Assembly: GCF_900102895.1 (NCBI RefSeq)
Contig: NZ_FNGD01000006.1
Location: forward strand, 1-59,529
Reading direction: 5' to 3'
DNA: 59,529 nt
From: Arthrobacter sp. ov407
GTDB lineage: Bacteria > Actinomycetota > Actinomycetes > Actinomycetales > Micrococcaceae
The notes under the pieces were generated by a model. That model saw nothing but the letters and a program-made list of their open reading frames with translations. It searched no databases and was not told the origin of the DNA. A program made the translations under genes and the position numbers. Each line of letters starts with the position of its first letter. The stretch's first letter is position 1. Positions 39,132-47,971 of the stretch are shown here, in pieces.

Positions 39132-39293
39132 TTGGTTCTTCGCAGCGGGGCGGCAGAGCGGCGGGTAAGGGTCACCGTTCCAGAATAATCAGCTTTATTC
39201 CGCTGACCGTCCTATTACGCCCGTAGGCGTGCTGCGGCGTTCTCGTCGCATGCCTGCTGCCGGACTCGGGACGCGGGCCCGGGGCGGTTGCCG

Positions 39294-39722
39294 CTAGTTG
39301 AGCGCGGCGTTGTTCAGCGAGTGCGGCGGGCGCATGAGCCCTGGCGTCATGCCCTCCGCGGGGTCGTTGCCGATCTGGACAATCTTGTTGTCCTGATCAA
39401 CGTGGACCACCTTGGGGCTGTACGCCTTCGCCTCTTCCGTGTTCATCTGGGCGTAGGTAATGAGGATGACGATGTCGTTCTCGTGCATCAGGTGGGCGGC
39501 GGCGCCGTTGATGCCGATCACGCCGGAACCGCGCTCGCCGGCAATCGTGTAGGTCTCGAGCCGGGCGCCGTTCGTGACGTCGACAATCGCCACGAGCTCC
39601 CCGGGAAGGATGTCGGCCGCCTCCAACAGATCCAGGTCCACGGTGACGGAACCGACATAGTGGAGGTCCGCGTGCGTGACCGTCGCGCGGTGGATCTTGG
39701 ATTTGAATATTGTGCGATTCAT
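39294..39722 (-). CDS. panD: Aspartate 1-decarboxylase
   Basis: This 142-residue pro-enzyme makes beta-alanine from aspartate for pantothenate and coenzyme A synthesis. The self-cleavage site G24-S25 (YVGSVTVD) is intact, so a pyruvoyl group can form on Ser25. Lys9 and Tyr58-type active-site regions ([18 protein letters not shown]) and GAAAHL are also present. The C-terminal 20 residues are a variable tail. A TAGACT element lies 9-10 nt before the ATG, so the mRNA may be very short-leadered. It is a single gene here; panB and panC are not in the window. Confidence 0.96.
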   Translation of the reverse strand: MNRTIFKSKIHRATVTHADLHYVGSVTVDLDLLEAADILPGELVAIVDVTNGARLETYTIAGERGSGVIGINGAAAHLMHENDIVILITYAQMNTEEAKAYSPKVVHVDQDNKIVQIGNDPAEGMTPGLMRPPHSLNNAALN

Positions 39723-39799
39723 AACGTCACCAGTCTAACGCGGGGCAACCCCGCGCGCTGTGGCCCACTGCACACGCATGATCCGGTTACGCGGGCCGG

Positions 39800-40750
39800 T
39801 TACGCGGGTCGGTCCGCGGGGGCCGGATCAAGGGCGCCGGCCGCCGCCGCCGGGACGATTGATGCCGCCGTCAGCGCCAGGATTTCGCGGGCTGCCAGCA
39901 GGGCGGGTCGCCTCGCGCTCGAGCGCCGCACCGAGGTGAACACTGTCCGGTGCGGATCCCCGGGCAGGTCCAGGAGCAGCGCGCTGGTGCCGCGGCCGGT
40001 CCACACGAGGTCGGGCATCAGGGCCACCGCATTTCCCGATTCGATCAGCCGGATCTGGGCCTGCAGGTCGGCGGTTTCAAAGCGGACGTCGGGCTCGAAG
40101 CCGGCGCTCCGGCAGGCCTGCTCGGCCCAGTGCCGGGAGGCCGCTCCGCGCGGTTCCATCACCCAGGGCAGCCCCGCGGTATCGGCCAGCGTCCTGATGG
40201 CGTCGCGTTCGGGGGAAGGGGGTGGAACGGCGAGCCGGATGGCGTCGCGGGTCAGGGCCACGCGGTCCAGTTCGGCGTAGTGCGGGGCGGCATGGCCAGG
40301 GTACTGTTCCGCGATCACGAGGTCGAAGTCTCGGGCCCACGTCTCGTGAAGGGCCGTTTCCGGTTCCCGCTGGGTCATTTCCACCCGGACTTCCGGGTAG
40401 CTGGAGGACATCCTGGTCAGGGCGTCCGGCATGAGTGCCAGCGCGGCGGACTGGAAGACCGCAATCCGCACGGTGCCGGTGACCGTGGTCAGCGACGCGG
40501 CCAGATCCGCCTCCGCCTGCTCCAAGGTCTCAAGGAGCTGGGACGTGTGGGCCACCAGGACTTCGGCCTGAGGCGTCAGCTGCACCCGCCGTCCGGTCTT
40601 GCGGAGGAGCTCCACTCCGGCCTCCTTCTCAAGGAGGGCCAACTGCTGCGAGACTGACGACGGACTGTACTGGAGCGCTTCGGCCACTTCGGCTAAAGTG
40701 CCCCGGATCTTCAGTTCGCGCAACAGTCGCAAACGCCGGACGTCAAGCAT
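39800..40750 (-). CDS. LysR-family transcriptional regulator
   Basis: This 316-residue regulator has a winged helix-turn-helix at 1-60 (LRLLRELKIRGTLAEVAEALQYSPSSVSQQLALLE) and a periplasmic-binding-like effector domain (about 90-300). It is divergent from the amino-acid permease gene, with a 9-bp dyad in the shared 142-nt region, so it probably controls that permease and perhaps putA. Confidence 0.92.
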   Translation of the reverse strand: MLDVRRLRLLRELKIRGTLAEVAEALQYSPSSVSQQLALLEKEAGVELLRKTGRRVQLTPQAEVLVAHTSQLLETLEQAEADLAASLTTVTGTVRIAVFQSAALALMPDALTRMSSSYPEVRVEMTQREPETALHETWARDFDLVIAEQYPGHAAPHYAELDRVALTRDAIRLAVPPPSPERDAIRTLADTAGLPWVMEPRGAASRHWAEQACRSAGFEPDVRFETADLQAQIRLIESGNAVALMPDLVWTGRGTSALLLDLPGDPHRTVFTSVRRSSARRPALLAAREILALTAASIVPAAAAGALDPAPADRPA

Positions 40751-40762
40751 CGCTATTCCTTT

Positions 40763-40797
40763 GTGAATTCTGATGGTTATTCGTTAAGAGAATTCAC
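40763..40797. promoter_or_regulatory. Dyad between the LysR gene and the permease
   Basis: GTGAATTCT (40763-40771) and AGAATTCAC (40789-40797) form a perfect 9-bp inverted repeat with a 17-nt spacer. It lies 13 nt before the LysR start and directly abuts the permease -35 element. This is the expected layout of a LysR-type operator. Confidence 0.65.
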
Positions 40798-40826
40798 TTT
40801 ATCTAATGCAATCGGGCTTGCATACT
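40798..40826 (+). promoter_or_regulatory. Promoter of the amino-acid permease gene
   Basis: TTTATC (40798-40803) and CATACT (40821-40826) are spaced by 17 nt. The same arrangement occurs upstream of putA. Confidence 0.55.
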
Positions 40827-40892
40827 GTTGTCACTCGGTAACGCCCATCGCAGGGTGGATTGATGGGCATCACACCTAAGTAGGAGGCCCTG

Positions 40893-42356
40893 ATGGCTAC
40901 ACAGGATATGGCCCAGTCGGTCATGCGGCGCAAGCCCATCGACGACATTGAAGAAGAAAACAAACACAGCGGATTGCACAGGAGCCTGGGGCTCTGGCAG
41001 CTGACGGCCATCGGCGTCGGCGGCATTATTGGCGTCGGCATCTTCTCCCTGGCGGGTCTTGTGGCCCACGGCAGCGAGACCGAGCCCGGAGTCGGCCCGG
41101 CTGTGCTTGTCTCGTTCCTGATCGCTGGCCTGGCATCCGCCGCCGCGGCGCTGTCCTACGCCGAGTTCGCCGGCATGATCCCGCGGGCAGGCTCGGCCTA
41201 CACCTACGGCTACGTTGCCCTCGGCGAGATAATTGGCTGGTTTATCGGCTGGGACCTGCTGCTGGAGTACATCGCCATCGTGGCCGTGGTGGCCATCGGC
41301 ATCTCGGGCTACTTCGATGCTGCCCTTTCCGGCGTCGGCATCCAGATGCCCGACTGGATGACCTCGACGCCCGATGAGGGCACGGGTGGCATCATCAACC
41401 TTCCCGCGATCCTCGTCTGCCTGCTGGTGACCTGGATCCTCTCCCGCGGCACCAAGACCTTTGGACGCTTCGAGCTGATCGCCGTCGGCATCAAGGTGGT
41501 GCTGATTCTGTTCATCATCGGGCTGGGCATCTTCTACATCAACACCAACAATTACAACCCGTTCTTCCCCAGCGGCTTCGGTCCCGTGGTGGCCGGCTCC
41601 GCCACGGTGTTCTTCGCGGTGTTCGGCTATGACGCCATGAGTACCGCGGCGGAGGAAGCCACGGACGGCAAGAAGCACATGCCGAAGGCCATCATCCTCT
41701 CGCTGGTCATTGCCATGCTGCTCTATGTCGCCGCCACCCTGGTGCTCACCGGCATGCAGAACTTCACGGAGATCGACCCCAAGGCCGGCTTCGCCTCCGC
41801 CTTCAACAGTGTCGGGCTGCCGGTGATCGCGACCATCATCTCCGTGTTCGCCGTCCTGTCCATCCTTACGGTGATGCTGACCTTCCTCCTCGGCGTCACC
41901 CGCGTCTGGTTCTCGATGAGCCGCGACGGCTTGCTGCCCGGCTGGTTCTCGAAGACGGACAAGCACGGCACGCCGCAGCGCGTGACCTGGATCGCGGGCG
42001 CCGGGGCCGCAGTCCTGGCCGGCGTCCTCCCGATCAAGGCCGTGGCAGACCTGACCAACATCGGCATCCTGGCCGCGTTCGTCGTCGTCTGCTTGTCGGT
42101 GATCGTGTTCCGCTACAAGAAGCCCGACGCCCCGCGGACCTTCCGCCTGCCGCTGATGCCCCTTGTTCCGGCGTTCGGTGTGTTTGCCTCGCTGTTCCTG
42201 ATGTTTCAGCTGCACTGGGAGACCTGGCTGCGGTTCGTCATCTGGCTTGTGGTCGGCCTGATCATCTACTTCACCTACGGCCGCAAACACTCGCTGATGA
42301 ACCCGGACAGCCCGCGGCACGAGGAGATCGTGGAGATGCACCGCCCCCTCCCGTAA
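40893..42356 (+). CDS. APC-family amino acid permease
   Basis: This 487-residue transporter has about twelve helices. The APC consensus entry is QLTAIGVGGIIGVGIFSLAG (helix 1). Helix 3 is preceded by YAEFAGMIPRAGSAYTYGY, and the conserved FFAVFGYDAMSTAAEEATDGKKHMPKA stretch lies in the middle. It imports amino acids or amines by proton symport. Proline or a related amino acid is suggested by the adjacent putA gene and their matching promoters. AGGAGG precedes the ATG by 6 nt. Confidence 0.92.
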   Translation: MATQDMAQSVMRRKPIDDIEEENKHSGLHRSLGLWQLTAIGVGGIIGVGIFSLAGLVAHGSETEPGVGPAVLVSFLIAGLASAAAALSYAEFAGMIPRAGSAYTYGYVALGEIIGWFIGWDLLLEYIAIVAVVAIGISGYFDAALSGVGIQMPDWMTSTPDEGTGGIINLPAILVCLLVTWILSRGTKTFGRFELIAVGIKVVLILFIIGLGIFYINTNNYNPFFPSGFGPVVAGSATVFFAVFGYDAMSTAAEEATDGKKHMPKAIILSLVIAMLLYVAATLVLTGMQNFTEIDPKAGFASAFNSVGLPVIATIISVFAVLSILTVMLTFLLGVTRVWFSMSRDGLLPGWFSKTDKHGTPQRVTWIAGAGAAVLAGVLPIKAVADLTNIGILAAFVVVCLSVIVFRYKKPDAPRTFRLPLMPLVPAFGVFASLFLMFQLHWETWLRFVIWLVVGLIIYFTYGRKHSLMNPDSPRHEEIVEMHRPLP

Positions 42357-42363
42357 CCACCCC

Positions 42364-42594
42364 CCAACGCTCTCTCACGTCCTGCGACAAATATCCGGAC
42401 GCTCCCTCACGTCCGGCGGCAATTATCCGGACACTCCCTCGGGTCCGGCCCAATATCGGCGAACCCTCTCTCACTTCTTGGTAGGGGGTTCGTCGTTTCG
42501 GTGCTGGATGTGAGGGAGGGTCGCCCGAATAGGTGCGGGAAGTGAGGGAGGGTCGCCCGAATAAGTGCTGGATGTGAGGGAGGGTCGCGGGGTG
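42364..42594. repeat. Bidirectional 32-bp repeat array between the permease and putA
   Basis: Seven related units occur at an exact 32-bp period. Four run in one orientation, with the CTCAC/CTCGG core at 42374, 42406, 42438 and 42470. Three run in the opposite orientation, with GTGAG at 42510, 42542 and 42574. Unit 2 can fold into a hairpin, CCGGACG-CTCCCTCA-CGTCCGG (42395-42416), and unit 3 into a similar 6-bp hairpin. No open reading frame is supported. Together with the palindromes and promoter that follow, the array fills the 380-nt gap. Confidence 0.92.
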
Positions 42595-42598
42595 GTTT

Positions 42599-42629
42599 CC
42601 GAACGTTCGGACGGGAAAGCGAAGCTTCG
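42599..42629. promoter_or_regulatory. Paired palindromes upstream of putA
   Basis: CCGAACGTTCGG (42599-42610) and CGAAGCTTCG (42620-42629) are perfect palindromes with centres 20 bp apart, two helical turns. A related half pattern (TTCGGAAAACTTCG) follows near 42649. They lie 35-65 bp before the putA -35 element and could be activator sites. Confidence 0.55.
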
Positions 42630-42663
42630 GTTTTTCTAACCGGTATTGTTCGGAAAACTTCGC

Positions 42664-42692
42664 TTTGTCTTATGAAAATCCGGTCGCATACT
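42664..42692 (+). promoter_or_regulatory. Promoter of putA
   Basis: TTTGTC (42664-42669) and CATACT (42687-42692) are 17 nt apart, matching the permease promoter element for element. The predicted start is about 38 nt before the ATG at 42737. Confidence 0.55.
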
Positions 42693-42736
42693 GATTCATA
42701 AGAGGTCCACATTTTGAGAAAGAACGAGTTCCAACC

Positions 42737-45700
42737 ATGACCAATATCTCCACGGAGCCCGGCGCAGCCACCGGAAACGCCGCAGGCAACGAAGCCACGC
42801 ACGCCGCCGTTTCGGAAGGGTCGACGGTTCTTGAGGCCGCAGCCCTCGCCGAGGACACCATCGCGCTGGTGCGACACTGGCTCACCGAAGCCGCAAAGGT
42901 GCCCGTCGACGCCTCGGCCGAGCAGCTCGCCGGCGTCCTGAAGGACCCCAACGGCCTGGACTTCACGGTCGGCTTCGTCGACGGCGTCGTCCGTCCCGAA
43001 GACCTGCAGGTCGCCGCCCGCAACCTCGCCGCCCTGGCCCCCAAAGTCCCGGCCTTCCTGCCCTGGTACATGCGCAGCGCGGTCCGCCTCGGCGGCACGA
43101 TGGCCCCGGTCCTGCCCTGGGTGGTCATCCCGGTTGCCCGCCGGGTGCTGCGTGAAATGGTCGGCCACCTCATTGTCGACGCCACCGACGCCAAGTTGGG
43201 CCCGGCCATCGCCAAGATCCGCAAGGACGGCATCAAGCTCAACGTCAACCTCCTCGGCGAGGCCGTGCTCGGCGAGCACGAGGCCTCCCGCCGGCTCGAG
43301 GGCACGCACACGCTGCTGTCCCGGCCCGACGTCGACTACGTCTCGATCAAGGTCTCCTCCACTGTGGCCCCGCACTCCGCGTGGGCCTTCGATGAGGCCG
43401 TGGAGCACGTCGTGGAGAAGCTCACCCCGCTCTTCACCCGCGCCGCCTCCTACGCCGTCCCCGGGCAGAAGGCGAAGTTCATCAACCTGGACATGGAGGA
43501 ATACAAGGACCTGGACATGACCATCGCGGTCTTCACCCGGATCCTGGACAAGCCCGAGTTCAAGAACCTCGAGGCCGGCATCGTGCTCCAGGCCTACCTC
43601 CCGGATGCCCTGTCCGCCATGATCCGCCTGCAGGACTGGGCCGCCGCCCGCCGCGCCGACGGCGGCGCCGCCATCAAGGTCCGCGTCGTCAAGGGCGCCA
43701 ACCTGCCGATGGAGCAGGTCGAAGCCTCCCTGCATGACTGGCCGCTCGCCACTTGGGGCACCAAGCAGGACTCGGACACCAACTACAAGCGCGTCATCAA
43801 CTACTCGCTGCACCCGGACCGGATCCGCAACATCCGGATCGGCGTCGCCGGCCACAACCTCTTCGACATCGCCTTCGCCTGGCTCCTGGCCAAGCAGCGC
43901 GGCGTGGAGTCCGGCATCGAATTCGAGATGCTGCTCGGCATGGCCCAGGGCCAGGCCGAAGCCGTCAAGAAAGACGTCGGCTCCCTCCTGCTCTACACCC
44001 CCGTGGTCCACCCCGCCGAGTTCGACGTCGCGATCGCCTACCTGATCCGCCGCCTCGAAGAGGGCGCCAGCCAGGACAACTTCATGTCCGCGGTCTTCGA
44101 ACTCAGCGAGAACGAATCCCTCTTCGAGCGTGAGAAGCAGCGCTTCCTCGCCTCGCTCGCCAAGCTCGACGACGAGGTCCCGGCCCCGAACCGCCTGCAG
44201 AACCGCGCCCTCCCGGCCGCACCGCTGCCGCACGACTCTTTCGAGAACACCGCGGACACCGATCCGTCGCTGCCCGCGAACCGCGACTGGGGCCGGGCCA
44301 TCCTGGGCCGCGTGGCGACATCGACACTGGGCAACGCCGCCGTCGCGGCCGCCACGATCAACGATGCCGCGACCCTGAACACGGTCATCGACACCGCCGT
44401 CGAGAAGGGCAAGGCCTGGGGTGCACTCTCCGGCGCCGAGCGCGCCGAAATCCTGCACCGCGCCGGCGACGTCCTCGAGGCCCGCCGCGCGGACCTCCTC
44501 GAGGTCATGGCCAGCGAGACCGGCAAGACGATCGACCAGGGCGATCCCGAGGTCAGCGAGGCGGTGGACTTCGCGCACTACTACGCCGAGTCCGCCCGCA
44601 AGCTCGACGACGTCGACGGCGCCACCTTCGTCCCGTCCAAGCTCACCGTCGTGACGCCGCCGTGGAACTTCCCGGTCGCCATCCCGGCCGGCTCCACCCT
44701 CGCGGCCCTCGCAGCCGGCTCCGCCGTCGTGATCAAACCCGCCAAGCAGGCCCGCCGCAGCGGGGCCGTCATGATCGAGGCCCTCTGGGAGGCCGGCGTT
44801 CCCCGCGACGTCCTCACCATGGTCCAGCTGGGCGAGCGGGAACTGGGCCAGCAGCTGATTTCCCACCCGGCCGTGGACCGCGTCATCCTGACCGGCGGCT
44901 ACGAGACCGCCGAGCTGTTCCGCTCCTTCCGCAAGGATCTGCCCCTGCTGGCCGAGACCAGCGGCAAGAACGCCATCATCGTCACCCCGAGCGCGGACCT
45001 GGACCTCGCAGCCAAGGACGTCGCGTACTCCGCCTTCGGCCACGCCGGCCAGAAGTGCTCCGCCGCCTCGCTGGTGATCCTCGTCGGATCGGTGGCGAAA
45101 TCGAAGCGTTTCCACAACCAGCTGATCGACGCCGTCACCTCCTTAAAGGTCGGCTACCCGGAGGATCCGGCGAGCCAGATGGGCCCGATCATCGAGCCCG
45201 CCAACGGCAAGCTCCTGAACGCCCTCACCACCCTCGGCCAGGGCGAGAGCTGGGCCGTCGAGCCGCGGAAGCTCGATGATACGGGCAAGCTCTGGAGCCC
45301 CGGCGTGCGCTCGGGCGTCCGCCGCGGATCCTACTTCCACCTCACCGAATTCTTCGGCCCCGTCCTCGGCGTCATGACGGCGGAAACCCTCGAGGAGGCC
45401 ATTGCGATCCAGAACCAGATCGAATACGGACTCACCGCGGGCCTGCACTCGCTGAACACCGAGGAGCTGGGGATCTGGCTGGACACCATCCAGGCCGGCA
45501 ACCTCTACATCAACCGTGGCATCACCGGCGCGATCGTTCAGCGTCAGCCCTTCGGCGGCTGGAAGAAATCCGCCGTCGGCGCAGGCACCAAGGCCGGCGG
45601 GCCGAACTACCTCGTCGGCCTCGGCGAATGGGTCAGCAAGCCCAGCACCGCCGCCGGCACGCCGGGCGCTGCTCCGGCCCACGCCGGCGTCCGCCGGATC

Positions 45701-46279
45701 GAGGACGCGGCCAAGGGCTTCCTGACAGCCGACGAACTCGCACCGCTCCAGCGCGCACTCGCCTCCGACGCCCGCGCCTGGGCCGAAGAGTTCGGCACCG
45801 CGAAGGACGTCTCCGGCCTGAGCGCTGAGCGCAACGTCTTCCGCTACCGTGCACTGCCGGTCACGGTCCGCCTCGCGGAAGGCGAGCCGCTTGCCGGCCT
45901 CGTCCGGACCGTGGCCGCGGGCGTCCTGGCCGGGTCCGACTTGACGGTCTCCACCGCCGTCGAACTGCCCGCCCAGCTGCGCGCGGTGCTGTCCGGGCTT
46001 GGCATCGCCGCCACTGTTGAGAACGACGCCGAATGGCTCGCTTCCGCCGGCACGCTCGCCGCGGCGGGCAAGCTCTCCGGCGCCCGGATCCGGCTGATCG
46101 GCGGGGACGCCAAGGCACTGTCCGAGGCCACGGGCGGCCGCCCGGACCTGGCGGTGTATGTCCACCCCGTCACGGAAGCCGGACGCGTGGAACTGCTGCC
46201 GTTCCTGCACGAGCAGGCCATCAGCATCACGGCGCACCGTTTCGGTACGCCCAACCACATCTCGGACGCCCTGATCTAG
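42737..46279 (+). CDS. putA: Bifunctional proline dehydrogenase / L-glutamate gamma-semialdehyde dehydrogenase
   Basis: This 1180-residue enzyme oxidises proline to glutamate in two steps with substrate channelling. The proline dehydrogenase barrel spans about 60-480 (GLDFTVGFVDGV; INLDMEEYKDLDMT; VRVVKGANLPMEQ; YNY-type HPDRIRNIRIGVAGHN). The aldehyde dehydrogenase spans about 530-1000, with catalytic Glu in LLAETSGKNAII (near 740) and Cys in GHAGQKCSAAS (near 774). A C-terminal domain of about 170 residues follows. It lacks the N-terminal DNA-binding domain of enteric PutA, so it does not repress itself. AGAAAG lies before the ATG. Confidence 0.96.
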   Translation: MTNISTEPGAATGNAAGNEATHAAVSEGSTVLEAAALAEDTIALVRHWLTEAAKVPVDASAEQLAGVLKDPNGLDFTVGFVDGVVRPEDLQVAARNLAALAPKVPAFLPWYMRSAVRLGGTMAPVLPWVVIPVARRVLREMVGHLIVDATDAKLGPAIAKIRKDGIKLNVNLLGEAVLGEHEASRRLEGTHTLLSRPDVDYVSIKVSSTVAPHSAWAFDEAVEHVVEKLTPLFTRAASYAVPGQKAKFINLDMEEYKDLDMTIAVFTRILDKPEFKNLEAGIVLQAYLPDALSAMIRLQDWAAARRADGGAAIKVRVVKGANLPMEQVEASLHDWPLATWGTKQDSDTNYKRVINYSLHPDRIRNIRIGVAGHNLFDIAFAWLLAKQRGVESGIEFEMLLGMAQGQAEAVKKDVGSLLLYTPVVHPAEFDVAIAYLIRRLEEGASQDNFMSAVFELSENESLFEREKQRFLASLAKLDDEVPAPNRLQNRALPAAPLPHDSFENTADTDPSLPANRDWGRAILGRVATSTLGNAAVAAATINDAATLNTVIDTAVEKGKAWGALSGAERAEILHRAGDVLEARRADLLEVMASETGKTIDQGDPEVSEAVDFAHYYAESARKLDDVDGATFVPSKLTVVTPPWNFPVAIPAGSTLAALAAGSAVVIKPAKQARRSGAVMIEALWEAGVPRDVLTMVQLGERELGQQLISHPAVDRVILTGGYETAELFRSFRKDLPLLAETSGKNAIIVTPSADLDLAAKDVAYSAFGHAGQKCSAASLVILVGSVAKSKRFHNQLIDAVTSLKVGYPEDPASQMGPIIEPANGKLLNALTTLGQGESWAVEPRKLDDTGKLWSPGVRSGVRRGSYFHLTEFFGPVLGVMTAETLEEAIAIQNQIEYGLTAGLHSLNTEELGIWLDTIQAGNLYINRGITGAIVQRQPFGGWKKSAVGAGTKAGGPNYLVGLGEWVSKPSTAAGTPGAAPAHAGVRRIEDAAKGFLTADELAPLQRALASDARAWAEEFGTAKDVSGLSAERNVFRYRALPVTVRLAEGEPLAGLVRTVAAGVLAGSDLTVSTAVELPAQLRAVLSGLGIAATVENDAEWLASAGTLAAAGKLSGARIRLIGGDAKALSEATGGRPDLAVYVHPVTEAGRVELLPFLHEQAISITAHRFGTPNHISDALI

Positions 46280-46315
46280 ACCGGGTCTGCTAAAACCCCA
46301 GCCAGGGCGTGCTAA

Positions 46316-46369
46316 AACGCCATCGCCGCCGTGCAGCACCGTGAGGTGAGGCACGGCGGCGACGGCGTT
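46316..46369. terminator. Terminator hairpin between putA and the zinc-ribbon gene
   Basis: A 19-bp stem with one mismatch (46316-46334 with 46351-46369) and a 16-nt loop begins with AA and ends with TT. It serves the convergent putA and zinc-ribbon genes. A short GACGGCGTTAAG direct repeat follows it. Confidence 0.75.
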
Positions 46370-46436
46370 AAGGGGCGACGGCGTTAAGCGCGGGCGGCGA
46401 ATGTGCTCAGGGGCGGTGGCGTTAGTGCCGGGCCGC

Positions 46437-46829
46437 TTAGCCGAAGTACCAGCCCGGCGGGACCCAGGAGGCGGGAACCGCGTGGGCGGAGAAGTCGTCG
46501 CAGCCCGAGCAGAAGTAGGTGACCTCGCCGAGCTTGCTGACCGAGCCGTCCCGCCGGTGCGTGGCAGGGACGAAGGTCTCAAGGTAAATGAACTCGTCCG
46601 TGCCGCAGCGTTCGCAGTACGGGCTGGCCACATATTCGGACTCCGCGAGGGTGGCCGGGCGAATTCCCCGGTGGCCCGTGGTGGTTGCGTGCTGAGCGGC
46701 GCTGGAGTGCTGGATTGCGGCGCCCGGGTGATGCATGGCCGCTGCGGGGTGCGCCGGCGCAGTTACCGGACGGGTGGCCTTGGGCGCGCGGGGGGCGGGC
46801 AATCGGGGGTGGTTAATGGCTGGCATCAT
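46437..46829 (-). CDS. Small zinc-ribbon protein of unknown function
   Basis: This 130-residue protein has a disordered, Ala/Pro/His-rich N-terminal half (about 1-68). The compact C-terminal half has two CxxC knuckles, YCERCGTDE and YFCSGCDDF, 30 residues apart, a classic zinc-ribbon layout. It ends PPGWYFG. No partner or substrate can be inferred from the neighbours. Two ATG codons (46829 and 46826) are adjacent and either may be used. Confidence 0.72.
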   Translation of the reverse strand: MMPAINHPRLPAPRAPKATRPVTAPAHPAAAMHHPGAAIQHSSAAQHATTTGHRGIRPATLAESEYVASPYCERCGTDEFIYLETFVPATHRRDGSVSKLGEVTYFCSGCDDFSAHAVPASWVPPGWYFG

Positions 46830-46920
46830 TGGCGGCCTATCCCGAACGCTCCGGCGTCAGCCACACGGCATCAGCGACGCACAGCGTTCGTAATTTCGAA
46901 TCGTTGTCGCGGGCCACTGC

Positions 46921-46988
46921 TTGACCTCGAACGGTGAATCTTAAGTATTGTCAGGATAGATGAAGTACCTGCACCGTTCAATGGTCAA
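46921..46988. repeat. Long inverted repeat with repeated AAGTA motifs
   Basis: TTGACC-N2-GAACGGTG (46921-46936) is mirrored by CACCGTTC-N3-GGTCAA (46972-46988), 14 matched pairs around a 35-nt AT-richer centre. AAGTA boxes occur at about 46942, 46962, 46989 and 47023. It lies in the gap upstream of the zinc-ribbon gene and beyond the 3' end of the LysR gene at 47085. Confidence 0.7.
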
Positions 46989-47084
46989 GTAAGTACTGCT
47001 CCCGTCCCGGTAGTCCGCTACGTAAGTACCGCGGAATGACCCGCGCCGCGCCGGAGCGCCACCCGCCCGGCACCAGGCCGGGTA

Positions 47085-47939
47085 TCAGGCCGGGCGCTTC
47101 AGGGTCCGGCCCACGATCGCCTGCGTGAGGGCATCGATCACCTCGGTATTGGCCAACGGGTTGCGGATGAGCGTGAAATCGACGTCGCCCACGGGCGGCA
47201 GGTCGAAGCGGCGGGTGATGATTTTCAGGTCCTCCGGCACGAGGGAGGAGGGCATGACTGCCACTCCAATGCCGGCCCGGACGGCGGCCAGCACGCCGCT
47301 GATCTGCCGCGTGGTGCAGGTGATCCGCCAGGTGCGGCCCGTGGCCTCAAGGGCGTCGATCGCCAGCTTCCGGCTCAGGCTGGGGGAGGGGTAGGCGATG
47401 AGAGGGACAGGATCGGCCGGATCCAGCACGGTCTGCTCCAGGCCGACCCAGGCGAAGGCGTCCTGCTGGACCACGGTCCCGTCTTTGGCCCCCGCCACCC
47501 ATTTCACAAAAACAAGGTCCAGTTGACCGGCGTTGAGGCGCTTGTAGAGCTGGTCGCTCTGACCGACGGTCAGCTCGAGGTTGATCTGCGGATAGATCTG
47601 CCGGAACTCCCGGAGGATGCGGGGCAGGCCGGTGATGGCGAGGTCGTCGGCCGTGCCGAAGCGCAGGCGCCCGCGCATGGCGGAGCCGGAGAAATAGCGG
47701 GCGGCGGAGTCGTGCGCGGCGAGGATGCTTCGGGCGAAACCGGCCATGGCATCGCCATTATCGGTCAGCCGCACATCCCGGGTATCCCGGGCAATCAGTA
47801 CCCGCTTGGCGGCTGACTCCAGCTTGCGCACGTGCTGGCTGACCGTGGGCTGGGCCAGGCCGAGGCGTTCCGCGGCCTTGGTGAAACTCAAGGTTTCGGC
47901 CACGGCCAGGAACGAGCGGAGCTGGGCGGGTTCGAACAT
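47085..47939 (-). CDS. LysR-family transcriptional regulator
   Basis: This 284-residue regulator has a helix-turn-helix at 1-60 (LRSFLAVAETLSFTKAAERLGLAQPTVSQHVRKLE) and an effector domain (about 88-280). The ATG at 47939 with GGGAGA upstream fits the family N terminus; a longer reading to 47975 lacks support. It is divergent from an MFS exporter and probably controls it. Confidence 0.93.
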   Translation of the reverse strand: MFEPAQLRSFLAVAETLSFTKAAERLGLAQPTVSQHVRKLESAAKRVLIARDTRDVRLTDNGDAMAGFARSILAAHDSAARYFSGSAMRGRLRFGTADDLAITGLPRILREFRQIYPQINLELTVGQSDQLYKRLNAGQLDLVFVKWVAGAKDGTVVQQDAFAWVGLEQTVLDPADPVPLIAYPSPSLSRKLAIDALEATGRTWRITCTTRQISGVLAAVRAGIGVAVMPSSLVPEDLKIITRRFDLPPVGDVDFTLIRNPLANTEVIDALTQAIVGRTLKRPA

Positions 47940-47971
47940 GGGGGTCTCCCGAATCGGGTGTAGCAAACCCG

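Noticed and set aside
42364..42594. CRISPR array
   Set aside because: The 32-bp units follow one another directly without variable spacers, they invert half-way, and no cas genes are near.
42407..45115. A 902-codon open frame on the minus strand
   Set aside because: It is antisense to putA and crosses the 32-bp repeat array; its composition is that of a codon-bias shadow.
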